Positions 1 through 4,597 of a stretch of 6,108 nt of DNA are shown here, one piece after another. Numbering within the stretch: position 1 is the first letter of the stretch; each line of letters begins with the position of its first letter. Source of the stretch: Sphingobium sp. CCH11-B1 (GTDB lineage Bacteria; Pseudomonadota; Alphaproteobacteria; Sphingomonadales; Sphingomonadaceae). The position numbers were made by a program, and so were the translations under genes. The notes below the pieces were generated by a model. That model had not been told where the DNA came from and ran no database searches. It saw nothing but the letters and a program-made list of their open reading frames with translations. The stretch spans positions 1 to 6,108 of the forward strand of contig NZ_LSJY01000109.1 of the NCBI RefSeq assembly GCF_001556865.1, in the 5' to 3' direction.

Positions 1-1
1 G

Positions 2-928
2 TCCGTCCAATCTCCGCCAAGCATGCTCAAGCTTCACGATTTTTGCAACAGAGCCATCGAGATTATCCCCTCGGGCAAGGGGCTGGCGACGATCCACGAC
101 AAGGACATATTGATCTACTGCATTTCGCAGCTCGTCGCGAAGATGAACCAGGGCGAGCAACCTAGCCGCACGGTGCGCCTGCAAGCCTATGACATGCTCG
201 TCGCCACCAACCGGCAAACCAGCGGCGAAGGCTATCGACTGATGGCCGACGCCCTCACCCGCCTGCGCGGGACCACGGTGCGGACCAATATTCAAACGGG
301 CGGTGTCGAAGAAACGCGGATTTTCGGCCTGATCGAAGAGGCCAAGATCACGCGCAAGACGTTCGATGGCCGGATGCTCGATCTCGAAATCACCCTGTCG
401 GATTGGGTCTATCGCTCGGTCATCAGCAAGAACGTCCTGACGCTCCACCGCGACTATTTCCGGCTCCGCAAGCCGTTCGAGCGGCGCATGTATGAACTGG
501 CGCGCAAGCATTGCGGCGTGAAGGACGAATGGAAGATCGGCCTAGAGTTGCTACAGAAGAAATGCGGCTCGAACAGCCCGCTCCGAGTGTTCCGGGCCTT
601 GGTCAAGAAGGTCTGCGAGCATGACGCCGATCACGGCCATTTCCCCGACTATGCGGTGACGATGGATGATGACGTGATCTTGTTCCGCAACCGCTCGGGC
701 CTCAAATCCAAGCCCGATCCGGTCGCCAGCGCCGGCGACGATGCGCCCTATATCGACCCGGAAACCATGCACGACGCCAAGACGGCCGCGCCAGGCTATG
801 ACGTGTATGCGCTCTATGACGAATGGGTGTCGTGGTGGCACGACATGGGCAAGCCCGAACTCAAAAGCCCTGCCGGGGCCTTCCTCGGCTTCTGCAAGAA
901 ACGGCACGAACGCAAACCACTACGCTGA
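2..928 (+). CDS. repA: RepA-type plasmid replication initiator (5' end outside window)
   Basis: This is a plasmid replication initiator of the RepA/RPA family (Pfam PF10134 type) found on many alphaproteobacterial plasmids; it would bind the plasmid origin and start replication. Recognisable blocks, numbered from the first in-window Met (nt 23), are GLATIHDKDILIYCISQL at about 20-37, a TVRLQAYDMLVATNR stretch at about 50-64, and the DYFRLRKPFERRMYELARKHC block at about 144-164, which resembles the winged-helix core of the family. The frame is open from nt 2 with no stop, and the protein at the Met at 23 already lies inside the family domain with no clear ribosome binding site, so the real start is probably upstream of the window. 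The C-terminal part (about 235-301) is less conserved. It converges on the partition operon, with 63 bp between the two stop codons. The family call is firm; the exact start is unknown. Confidence 0.9.
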   Translation, partial: SVQSPPSMLKLHDFCNRAIEIIPSGKGLATIHDKDILIYCISQLVAKMNQGEQPSRTVRLQAYDMLVATNRQTSGEGYRLMADALTRLRGTTVRTNIQTGGVEETRIFGLIEEAKITRKTFDGRMLDLEITLSDWVYRSVISKNVLTLHRDYFRLRKPFERRMYELARKHCGVKDEWKIGLELLQKKCGSNSPLRVFRALVKKVCEHDADHGHFPDYAVTMDDDVILFRNRSGLKSKPDPVASAGDDAPYIDPETMHDAKTAAPGYDVYALYDEWVSWWHDMGKPELKSPAGAFLGFCKKRHERKPLR

Positions 929-937
929 TCCCCTGCT

Positions 938-1001
938 CTATGCGGGCAAGCGGCCATGTTTACTTACCCGCATGTTTGCATGTGGACATGCTCACTTGCC
1001 T
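938..1001. repeat. Octad array A (8-bp phased RCATGYNN repeats)
   Basis: Tandem 8-bp units in one phase: CCATGTTT at 954, ACTTACCC at 962, GCATGTTT at 970, GCATGTGG at 978, ACATGCTC at 986 and ACTTGCCT at 994. Weaker units GCAAGCGG (946) and CTATGCGG (938) extend it leftward. Positions 978-991 form a perfect inverted repeat GCATGT-GG-ACATGC. The array fills the space between the convergent repA and RHH genes and covers the last codons of the RHH gene. The period fits binding of tandem RHH dimers, so I infer a centromere (parS-like) site for the adjacent partition system. An origin iteron role is the alternative. Confidence 0.7.
941..972. terminator. Possible bidirectional terminator hairpin
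   Basis: TGCGGGCAAG (941-950) and CTTACCCGCA (963-972) pair at 9 of 10 positions around a 12-base loop, between the convergent ends of repA and the partition operon. A short TGTTT run follows on the plus strand. It overlaps octad array A, so the symmetry may instead belong to protein binding. Confidence 0.3.
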
Positions 1002-1306
1002 ACAGGGCTTTCCCCCATCTTGCGAAGCCAGTCGTTGAACGCCTCGGCCATCGCGTCCTGTAGGCTCATGCCGTGCTTGCGGGCGGTCATGTGCATGGCG
1101 AAGGACATTTCCGGGCTGAAATAGCCCGTCATGGCCTTCTTGCCCTGACGGCTCGGCGCAACCGGGTTGCTGCTCGATCCGCTGCCGGAGCCTGCGCCAG
1201 TGCCACGGGCGATCGGCGCGGCCGCCCTCCCCTCCGGCTCGACCATCGCCGGCGCTGGCGCTGCATCGCGATCCCGCAATGCGAGCAATGATCCCTTCCG
1301 GCTCAT
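992..1306 (-). CDS. Ribbon-helix-helix partition partner of ParA (ParB-like)
   Basis: This 104-residue protein has a low-complexity, probably disordered N-terminus (about 1-55, rich in Ala, Pro, Gly and Ser) and a folded C-terminal part (about 57-98). That part reads GKKAMTGYFSPEMSFAMHMT and continues into two helices, matching the antitoxin-like RHH domain found next to small ParA proteins on alphaproteobacterial plasmids. Such proteins usually bind the centromere, stimulate ParA ATPase through their flexible tail, and repress the par promoter. Its ATG overlaps the parA stop (ATGA, 1306-1303), so the two are probably translated in a coupled way. The last codons and the stop lie inside octad array A. 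No canonical ParB HTH domain is present. The DNA-binding role is inferred from fold and position; the exact family name is less certain. Confidence 0.75.
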   Translation of the reverse strand: MSRKGSLLALRDRDAAPAPAMVEPEGRAAAPIARGTGAGSGSGSSSNPVAPSRQGKKAMTGYFSPEMSFAMHMTARKHGMSLQDAMAEAFNDWLRKMGESPVGK

Positions 1307-1956
1307 GCGTTGGCCCTCCGCTTCCTAGATGCTTGCATGTTTACATGCTCGCATGTCCACTTGTAAAGCTGGCGCACCTCATCGGCCGCCTTGCCGCTCG
1401 GCTCGATCTCCATCGCCGTCTTGCCCTCGGCCGCCGCGTGGCGAAAGGCGGCGCGATCCGCGATATGGTGGGGGCAGGCGTCAAGCCCATAATCCTGCAC
1501 GAGCTGCGCGGCTTCGTCATACATGCGCGGCGCGGTCGGGCTTCCCGCCGTGAAGATCACGAAAGCAGGCTTGCCGCGCATCTTCACAAGGCTGGCGGTC
1601 GTCTTGATCGCCGCCAAATCGAACGCGCTGGGGCGGCAAGGGATCAACACTAGGTCGGCCGCCTCGACGGCGGCGCTGGCGGCGCTGTCGGCGTGGGGCG
1701 GGGTGTCGATTACGATGAACGCCGCGCCCTGGCCCGTCGCCTGCTCGATCTTGGCGGCAAGGCGAGGGGGCGCGCTGTCGATCACGACCGGGGGCGCATC
1801 CTGTCGCCATGCCGCCCACTGGCTCGCCGTCGCCTGCGGGTCGACGTCGATCACAAGGGCGGTATGCCCGGAATCCTCGGCGGCGGCGGCCAGGTGCAAG
1901 GCGAGGGTGGTTTTCCCCGCGCCGCCCTTCTGGCTGATGATCGCGATTGTTGGCAT
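1303..1956 (-). CDS. parA: ParA-family plasmid partition ATPase
   Basis: This 217-residue Walker-type ATPase is of the small ParA class (type Ib), which lacks an N-terminal HTH. It forms ATP-dependent assemblies on the nucleoid that move plasmid copies apart. Visible motifs are the deviant Walker A KGGAGKTT at 10-17 with signature Lys10, the VIDVDPQ motif at 35-41, and the Walker B-type FIVIDTPP at 80-87. I chose the start at 1956 because AAGGA lies seven bases upstream and the protein then begins directly with the beta strand before the P-loop; an upstream ATG at 1980 would add eight residues that break the family pattern. The gene overlaps the RHH gene downstream. Residues about 197-210 are encoded by octad array B, so the C-terminus (LYKWTCEHVNMQAS) is partly dictated by a DNA repeat. 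Expression is probably repressed through octad array C at the promoter. Confidence 0.93.
   Translation of the reverse strand: MPTIAIISQKGGAGKTTLALHLAAAAEDSGHTALVIDVDPQATASQWAAWRQDAPPVVIDSAPPRLAAKIEQATGQGAAFIVIDTPPHADSAASAAVEAADLVLIPCRPSAFDLAAIKTTASLVKMRGKPAFVIFTAGSPTAPRMYDEAAQLVQDYGLDACPHHIADRAAFRHAAAEGKTAMEIEPSGKAADEVRQLYKWTCEHVNMQASRKRRANA
1327..1366. repeat. Octad array B inside the 3' end of parA
   Basis: Five 8-bp units in phase: AGATGCTT (1327), GCATGTTT (1335), ACATGCTC (1343), GCATGTCC (1351) and ACTTGTAA (1359). Positions 1335-1348 form a perfect inverted repeat GCATGT-TT-ACATGC. The units match arrays A and C closely although this stretch is coding. It is a likely extra binding site for the RHH partner, placed just before that protein's own start codon. 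Confidence 0.65.
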
Positions 1957-2008
1957 GTGAATATCCTTACATGATCGCATGTTTGCATGTGGTCATACTG
2001 GCTTGCTC
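1953..2008. repeat. Octad array C at the parA promoter and start
   Basis: Seven 8-bp units in one phase: GCATGTGA (1953), ATATCCTT (1961, degenerate), ACATGATC (1969), GCATGTTT (1977), GCATGTGG (1985), TCATACTG (1993) and GCTTGCTC (2001). The parA start codon falls in the first unit, its ribosome binding site in the second, and most of its -10 box in the sixth. A protein bound here would block both transcription and access to the start, which fits autorepression by the RHH partner. Nineteen of 20 bases at 1977-1996 match 970-989 in array A. Confidence 0.7.
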
Positions 2009-2020
2009 CGGTTGCGTCAA
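1992..2020 (-). promoter_or_regulatory. parA promoter (sigma-70 type)
   Basis: On the minus strand a TTGACG -35 box (2020-2015) is followed by a 17-base spacer and a TATGAC -10 box (1997-1992). Transcription would start near 1985, giving a leader of about 30 bases with AAGGA before the parA ATG. The -35 lies in the 22-bp direct repeat and the -10 in octad array C. The call rests on box matches and spacing only. Confidence 0.6.
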
Positions 2021-2064
2021 CGAAACCCCGAACTGGCGCGCAGCGTCAATGAAACCCCGAATTG
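2014..2064. repeat. Two 22-bp direct repeats, 29-bp period
   Basis: Units at 2014-2035 and 2043-2064 share 20 of 22 bases, with core GTCAAYGAAACCCCGAA. The two differences are both C/T changes. The left unit supplies the parA -35 box; the right one forms the right-hand stem of the hairpin after the SprT-like gene. They could be origin iterons, a second regulator's sites, or the remnant of an insertion sequence end. I cannot tell which. Confidence 0.6.
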
Positions 2065-2069
2065 CGGGG
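2055..2069 (-). terminator. Weak terminator-like hairpin after the SprT-like gene
   Basis: CCCCG (2055-2059) and CGGGG (2065-2069) form a five-pair GC stem with a five-base loop. Read leftward it is followed by TTTCATT. It starts 13 bases past the SprT-like stop codon. The stem is short and the T-run broken, so termination may be partial. Confidence 0.35.
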
Positions 2070-2082
2070 AGGGGAGGGCGGT

Positions 2083-2724
2083 CTAGCCGTCGTCGCCGCC
2101 CTCATCCTCGCTGCCGTCGTCCAGCGGCTCATGCTCCATGCGGCCGTGATCCTCGATCGGGCAAAGCGGCGCTCCGGCCAGCTCAAGCCATTTGCGCGCG
2201 GTCCTCACGGTATAGCCGCACGTCGCGCACTCGCATTTGAGCATCCGGGTTTTCTGCTTCTTCGGCGCGGTCGACTCCCCATCGGTGTCGAGACGGGCAT
2301 GGGGGAGGGGGCCAACGGCGTCCAAGATCGGCGCGACGGCCGCAAGAAACGCCTCGCCGGGGGTGGTGGCGCGCATCGGCCCGACGAGCCCCAGCCCCAG
2401 CGCGATCCGTTTAAACGCTTTCCCATGCCCTGCCGGGATGCCGACGGCGGCATGGACCAGCTCATGCGCGAGGATGGCCGCGATCTGCGCCGGCATGGCG
2501 TCAGGCGCGTGCGCGAGGTCGGGCCGGATGAAGATTTCAAAATGCCCGTCCGCGCTCAGCCGGTTATCCCAGCACTCGCCGATCGCCTTGCCCTTCCGGC
2601 CCGAGCTGGTGAAGCCGATCGCCACGCGGATACGCGCGGGCAGGGGAGCGTCCAACGCCGCGAACAAGGGGGCCATGCCCGCCGCCACCCGATTGAGCCA
2701 GCTTTCCCGGTTGTCCTGTTCCAT
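2083..2724 (-). CDS. SprT-like zinc metalloprotease domain protein
   Basis: This is a 213-residue SprT-like protein. Family members carry a zincin fold; the eukaryotic relative Spartan cleaves DNA-protein crosslinks, while bacterial members are poorly characterised. The zinc-binding motif HELVH is at 87-91 and a third ligand, His100, lies in GHGKAF, the usual SprT spacing. A small zinc-ribbon-like C-terminus follows (Cys164, Cys166, Cys169, then Cys188 and His193), and the tail is acidic. The frame stays open upstream to about 3102, but I start at 2724: GGGAG lies eight bases before this ATG, and the upstream translation is an Arg/Pro-rich product of hairpin DNA. The gene is divergent from dinJ and in the same direction as parA, 126 bp ahead of it. 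A role in plasmid DNA handling is only an inference. Confidence 0.85.
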   Translation of the reverse strand: MEQDNRESWLNRVAAGMAPLFAALDAPLPARIRVAIGFTSSGRKGKAIGECWDNRLSADGHFEIFIRPDLAHAPDAMPAQIAAILAHELVHAAVGIPAGHGKAFKRIALGLGLVGPMRATTPGEAFLAAVAPILDAVGPLPHARLDTDGESTAPKKQKTRMLKCECATCGYTVRTARKWLELAGAPLCPIEDHGRMEHEPLDDGSEDEGGDDG

Positions 2725-2953
2725 ACCTTCTACTCCCTTCAAATCGCCCTGCGGGGCGATGGCTGCGGCCATCGCTCCCGAGTTCGCGCGGAGCAGCCGG
2801 CGAGAGAGGGGGGCAGCGGGAATCTGCGGGAGTGGTGCGGGCGGGCGCTTCGCGCCAACCCGGTCCCGCTGATTGCCGTTGCTGGGGAGAGGCGGCCGGG
2901 ACCGCCTTTCCCCATGCGAACGAACATCATGCCGGCGCACGCCGGCACCATGC
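2725..2953. other. Hairpin-rich gene-free region behind the SprT-like gene
   Basis: No convincing gene is seen here. It holds a perfect 8-bp stem at 2756-2763/2768-2775 (GCGATGGC and GCCATCGC, loop TGCG), a GGCGC-TTC-GCGCC hairpin at 2844-2856, and a perfect 7-bp stem at 2930-2936/2941-2947 (TGCCGGC and GCCGGCA, loop GCAC). The first lies in the 5' leader of the SprT-like gene, about 30 bases from its start codon. The density of stems suggests DNA or RNA that works as a folded strand, but no function is shown. Confidence 0.5.
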
Positions 2954-3053
2954 CCGAGATCCGCTTGCGATCTCGGCCCCGCCATGTGGGTCGTCACCTT
3001 CGGCCAAGACCGCTTGCGGGCTTGGGGAGCGAAGCGAGTAGAGCCACGGTGCC
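2954..3053. repeat. Structured direct repeat, copy 1
   Basis: From 2981 to 3053 this matches 4792-4864 at 65 of 73 positions with no gap, and the similarity extends left through a hairpin. The left hairpin is CCGAGATC (2954-2961) with GATCTCGG (2969-2976). The right one is CCAAG-A-CCGC (3004-3013) with GCGG-G-CTTGG (3016-3025) around TT. Both structures recur in copy 2, one with a swapped base pair. Possible roles are a site for recombination or transfer, or a mobile cassette boundary. Confidence 0.75.
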
Positions 3054-3085
3054 GCGCAGCGGCAGGCGCAGTCTCCTCGCCTAGA

Positions 3086-3114
3086 TTGAAATTGTTGCTC
3101 AAATGAGCTACATC
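3086..3114 (+). promoter_or_regulatory. Putative dinJ-yafQ promoter with palindromic operator
   Basis: A TTGAAA -35 (3086-3091) and a weak TACATC -10 (3109-3114) are 17 bases apart, upstream of dinJ. Between them lies GCTC-AAAT-GAGC (3097-3108), extended to an imperfect inverted repeat over 3094-3111. This is where a DinJ-type antitoxin could bind for autorepression, as in the family. The -10 is poor, so the call is tentative. Confidence 0.4.
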
Positions 3115-3138
3115 GTTCGTCTGACTAGGGAGATTCCA

Positions 3139-3420
3139 ATGGCTGCTACCGCGTTCGTGCGTGCGCGCATCGACGAAACATTGAAGGATGAAGCCGCCGC
3201 CGTCCTAGCCGAGCTGGGGCTGACGGTTTCCGATGTGGTCCGCATGACGCTTACGCGGGTCGCCAAGGACCATGCCTTGCCGTTCGAGCTGAAGGTGCCC
3301 AACGCCGAGACGCGCGCCGCGATCGAATCGTCCCGCGCGACCATGAAGGCGCGTCGTGCGCGCTTCACCGATCCCAAGGAACTGTTCGATGCCCTCGACC
3401 AAGAAGCCCGCCAGCAGTAA
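3139..3420 (+). CDS. dinJ: RelB/DinJ-family antitoxin
   Basis: A 93-residue antitoxin that would bind and neutralise the YafQ toxin encoded next to it and repress the operon. The N-terminus MAATAFVRARIDETLK and the segment LGLTVSDVVRMTLTRVAKDHALPFEL (written here as two parts of the RHH domain, 1-50) are close to E. coli DinJ, which starts MAANAFVRARIDE. The C-terminal half (51-93) is the toxin-binding region and ends in an ELFDALDQEA helix. I chose 3139 because AGGGAG precedes it at proper distance and the protein then aligns with DinJ from residue 1; an in-frame ATG at 3103 would add 12 residues and overlap the putative promoter. It overlaps yafQ by 32 bases. RHH proteins are short, but the match extends across the whole domain. 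Confidence 0.93.
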   Translation: MAATAFVRARIDETLKDEAAAVLAELGLTVSDVVRMTLTRVAKDHALPFELKVPNAETRAAIESSRATMKARRARFTDPKELFDALDQEARQQ

Positions 3421-3709
3421 GCGGGCTTCGTTCCCAAGAGAGGCATCCTACGAAAAGCGGTTCGTCAAGGATTGGGAGCGGCTGTCGCGCAGCGGCCGCT
3501 ACAACATGAACCAGCTCAAGGAAGCGATGATGCTGCTCATCGCCAACGATGCGCCGCTTGGCCCGGAATGGCTGGACCACGCCCTCAAGGGCGATTGGAG
3601 CGATCATCGCGAGTGCCATATCGGCGGCGATTTCCTGCTGATCTACACGATTGAGGGCAATCTGGTGAACTTCGTGCGCGCGGGAACCCATTCGGAACTG
3701 TTCGAGTAA
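3389..3709 (+). CDS. yafQ: YafQ-family mRNA interferase toxin
   Basis: A 106-residue RelE-superfamily toxin of the YafQ type, which cleaves mRNA on the ribosome; free toxin halts translation, and the DinJ-like partner blocks it. The catalytic set described for E. coli YafQ (His50, His63, Asp67, His87, Phe91) lines up with His64, His77, Asp81, His101 and Phe105, so the enzyme looks intact. The end RAGTHSELF closely matches the E. coli RTGTHAALF. The start at 3389 has AAGGA eight bases upstream, inside the dinJ frame. It gives an N-terminal extension of about 15 residues (MPSTKKPASSKRASF) relative to E. coli YafQ. The 32-base overlap with dinJ is larger than usual for such pairs and suggests coupled translation. 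Confidence 0.93.
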   Translation: MPSTKKPASSKRASFPREASYEKRFVKDWERLSRSGRYNMNQLKEAMMLLIANDAPLGPEWLDHALKGDWSDHRECHIGGDFLLIYTIEGNLVNFVRAGTHSELFE

Positions 3710-3744
3710 TCGGCTCGACGGCCGAACGTTTGGAAGGCAGGGCA

Positions 3745-4164
3745 ATGAACGCCGACGACATGAAGGTCGAAACCTTCGCCTGCGTCTTTGACGCAATCGC
3801 CGACACGCCGGAGGAGGCGACGGAGTTGAGGACGCGCGCGGACCTGATGCGGGGCATCACCGCGCGGGTGAAGTCGTGGGACGTGCCGCTGGGCGAGGCC
3901 GCCAAGCGGCTCGGGCTGACGCCGCCCCGCCTCAACGACCTCCTGCGCGGGAAGTTTAACAGATTCTCGCTGGATGACCTGATGACCGCCGCGACGGCGG
4001 CGGGCATCGCGCCGCCGGCACCGCGCAAAAGCTCGTGGGATGACCTGCGCGGGATAGTGAAGGGCAACGGCGCGCGGTTCACGATCGAGGAAATCAACGA
4101 CGCCATCGCCGAAGCCGGCGCAGCAGCCGGCATGGCCGGGATGAACGACCATGACGGGGACTGA
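3745..4164 (+). CDS. XRE-type HTH protein with antitoxin-like C-terminal tail
   Basis: A 139-residue protein. Residues about 15-90 resemble the HTH_37/XRE-like antitoxin domain: a helical lead-in, then LGEAAKRLGLTPPRLNDLLR (49-68) as the HTH, and FSLDDLMTAATAAG after it. Residues 97-131 add WDDLRGIVKGNGARFTIEEI and NDAIAEAGAAAG. This resembles the C-terminal toxin-binding segment of VapB/AbrB-type antitoxins rather than the usual end of an HTH_37 protein. The start at 3745 has GGAAGG seven bases upstream; a TTG at 3730 in frame is less likely. It lies 35 bases after yafQ and overlaps the next, broken HTH gene by 14 bases. No PIN-domain or RelE-like partner is adjacent. DNA binding is well supported; the antitoxin role is inference. 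Confidence 0.75.
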   Translation: MNADDMKVETFACVFDAIADTPEEATELRTRADLMRGITARVKSWDVPLGEAAKRLGLTPPRLNDLLRGKFNRFSLDDLMTAATAAGIAPPAPRKSSWDDLRGIVKGNGARFTIEEINDAIAEAGAAAGMAGMNDHDGD

Positions 4165-4377
4165 TCGAAACGGCGAAATCCTTTATCCACCGATGGAGGC
4201 GGCCGAAATCCGGCGGTGCGCCAGGAGAGCGGTTTGAGCCAGGCCGGGTTTGCGCGCTTGCTGTGGGCGCACAAGCGCACGGTCCAGCGCTGGGAGGCCG
4301 GCACGATGCGGCCGACTGGCGCGGCGCTCGCCTTGCTGACGCTGGTGAAGCGGCGCGGCATCCAGATTCTCACCTAG
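4151..4377 (+). pseudogene. Frameshifted small HTH (antitoxin/regulator-like) gene
   Basis: Frame 4151 reads MTGTDRNGEILYPPMEAAEI and then RR before going out of frame to a TGA at 4235-4237. From 4216 the next frame reads VRQESGLSQAGFARLLWAHK followed by RTVQRWEAGTMRPTGAALAL and ends at TAG 4375-4377. Adding one base in the CGGCGG run at 4211-4216 joins the halves into a 75-residue protein with EIRRVRQESGLSQAGFARLL, a textbook HTH of the HigA/MqsA-tail kind with the WE-G-RP-G signature. The downstream half has no good start of its own except a GTG at 4216 lacking a nearby ribosome binding site. So this is a recent frameshift, a sequencing error or, less likely, programmed frameshifting. The 5' end overlaps the preceding HTH gene by 14 bases. 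Confidence 0.75.
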
Positions 4378-4390
4378 AAGGATTGATAGA

Positions 4391-4597
4391 ATGGCCGGCC
4401 ATCGCCCCTTTTCCGATCTTATGAAAGATTGGAGTCCCGAGCGCCGCGCGCGTAATGAGGCCCATAAGGCGAAGTTGGAGGCCGAGTTGATGGGCCGCGC
4501 TGCTACGCGCGATGCGATCGAAGAACTGGAAGCTGGCAAGGGCGTGCGCTTCACCAGCGTTGAGGCGCTTATGTCTGATCTCCATGATGACGATTGA
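4391..4597 (+). CDS. Small antitoxin-like protein
   Basis: A 68-residue, highly charged, mostly helical protein. Its start, HRPFSDLMKDWSPERRARNE, resembles the N-terminal arm of some HigA-type antitoxins (FS-L-K--SPERRAR pattern). No HTH follows; instead it ends in DAIEELEAGKGVRFTSVEAL and MSDLHDDD, like the C-terminal segment of RelB/Phd-type antitoxins. It looks like an antitoxin of unknown class, perhaps a composite. AAGGA lies eight bases before the ATG, so translation should be strong. It begins 13 bases after the broken HTH gene and overlaps the next gene by 14 bases. No recognisable toxin is encoded beside it. The coding call is good; the function is inference from resemblance. Confidence 0.65.
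   Translation: MAGHRPFSDLMKDWSPERRARNEAHKAKLEAELMGRAATRDAIEELEAGKGVRFTSVEALMSDLHDDD

Noticed and set aside
1957..1980. Upstream ATG for parA at 1980
   Set aside because: The AAGGA site serves the ATG at 1956, and the extra eight residues are translated octad repeats.
1953..2008. CRISPR array
   Set aside because: Units are 8 bp and contiguous with no spacers, and no cas genes are present.
2944..3053. GGCACC/GGTGCC outer stem enclosing repeat copy 1
   Set aside because: Copy 2 has GGTGCC on both sides, so the pairing is not conserved.
2062..3084. Plus-strand open frame of 340 codons
   Set aside because: It lies antisense to the SprT-like gene and continues through the structured repeat; the product is Arg/Gly/Pro-rich with no family resemblance. 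It is open only because of G+C bias.
2725..3102. Extension of the SprT-like frame to 339 residues
   Set aside because: The added 126 residues are Arg/Pro-rich translation of hairpins and repeat copy 1, and the ATG at 2724 has a good ribosome binding site.
3103..3138. Upstream ATG for dinJ at 3103
   Set aside because: It falls on the putative operator and -10, has no ribosome binding site, and adds residues absent from DinJ.
3585..4373. Minus-strand open frame of 262 codons, and another at 4183-4845
   Set aside because: Both are antisense to genes with recognisable domains or good start signals, and their products are low-complexity.
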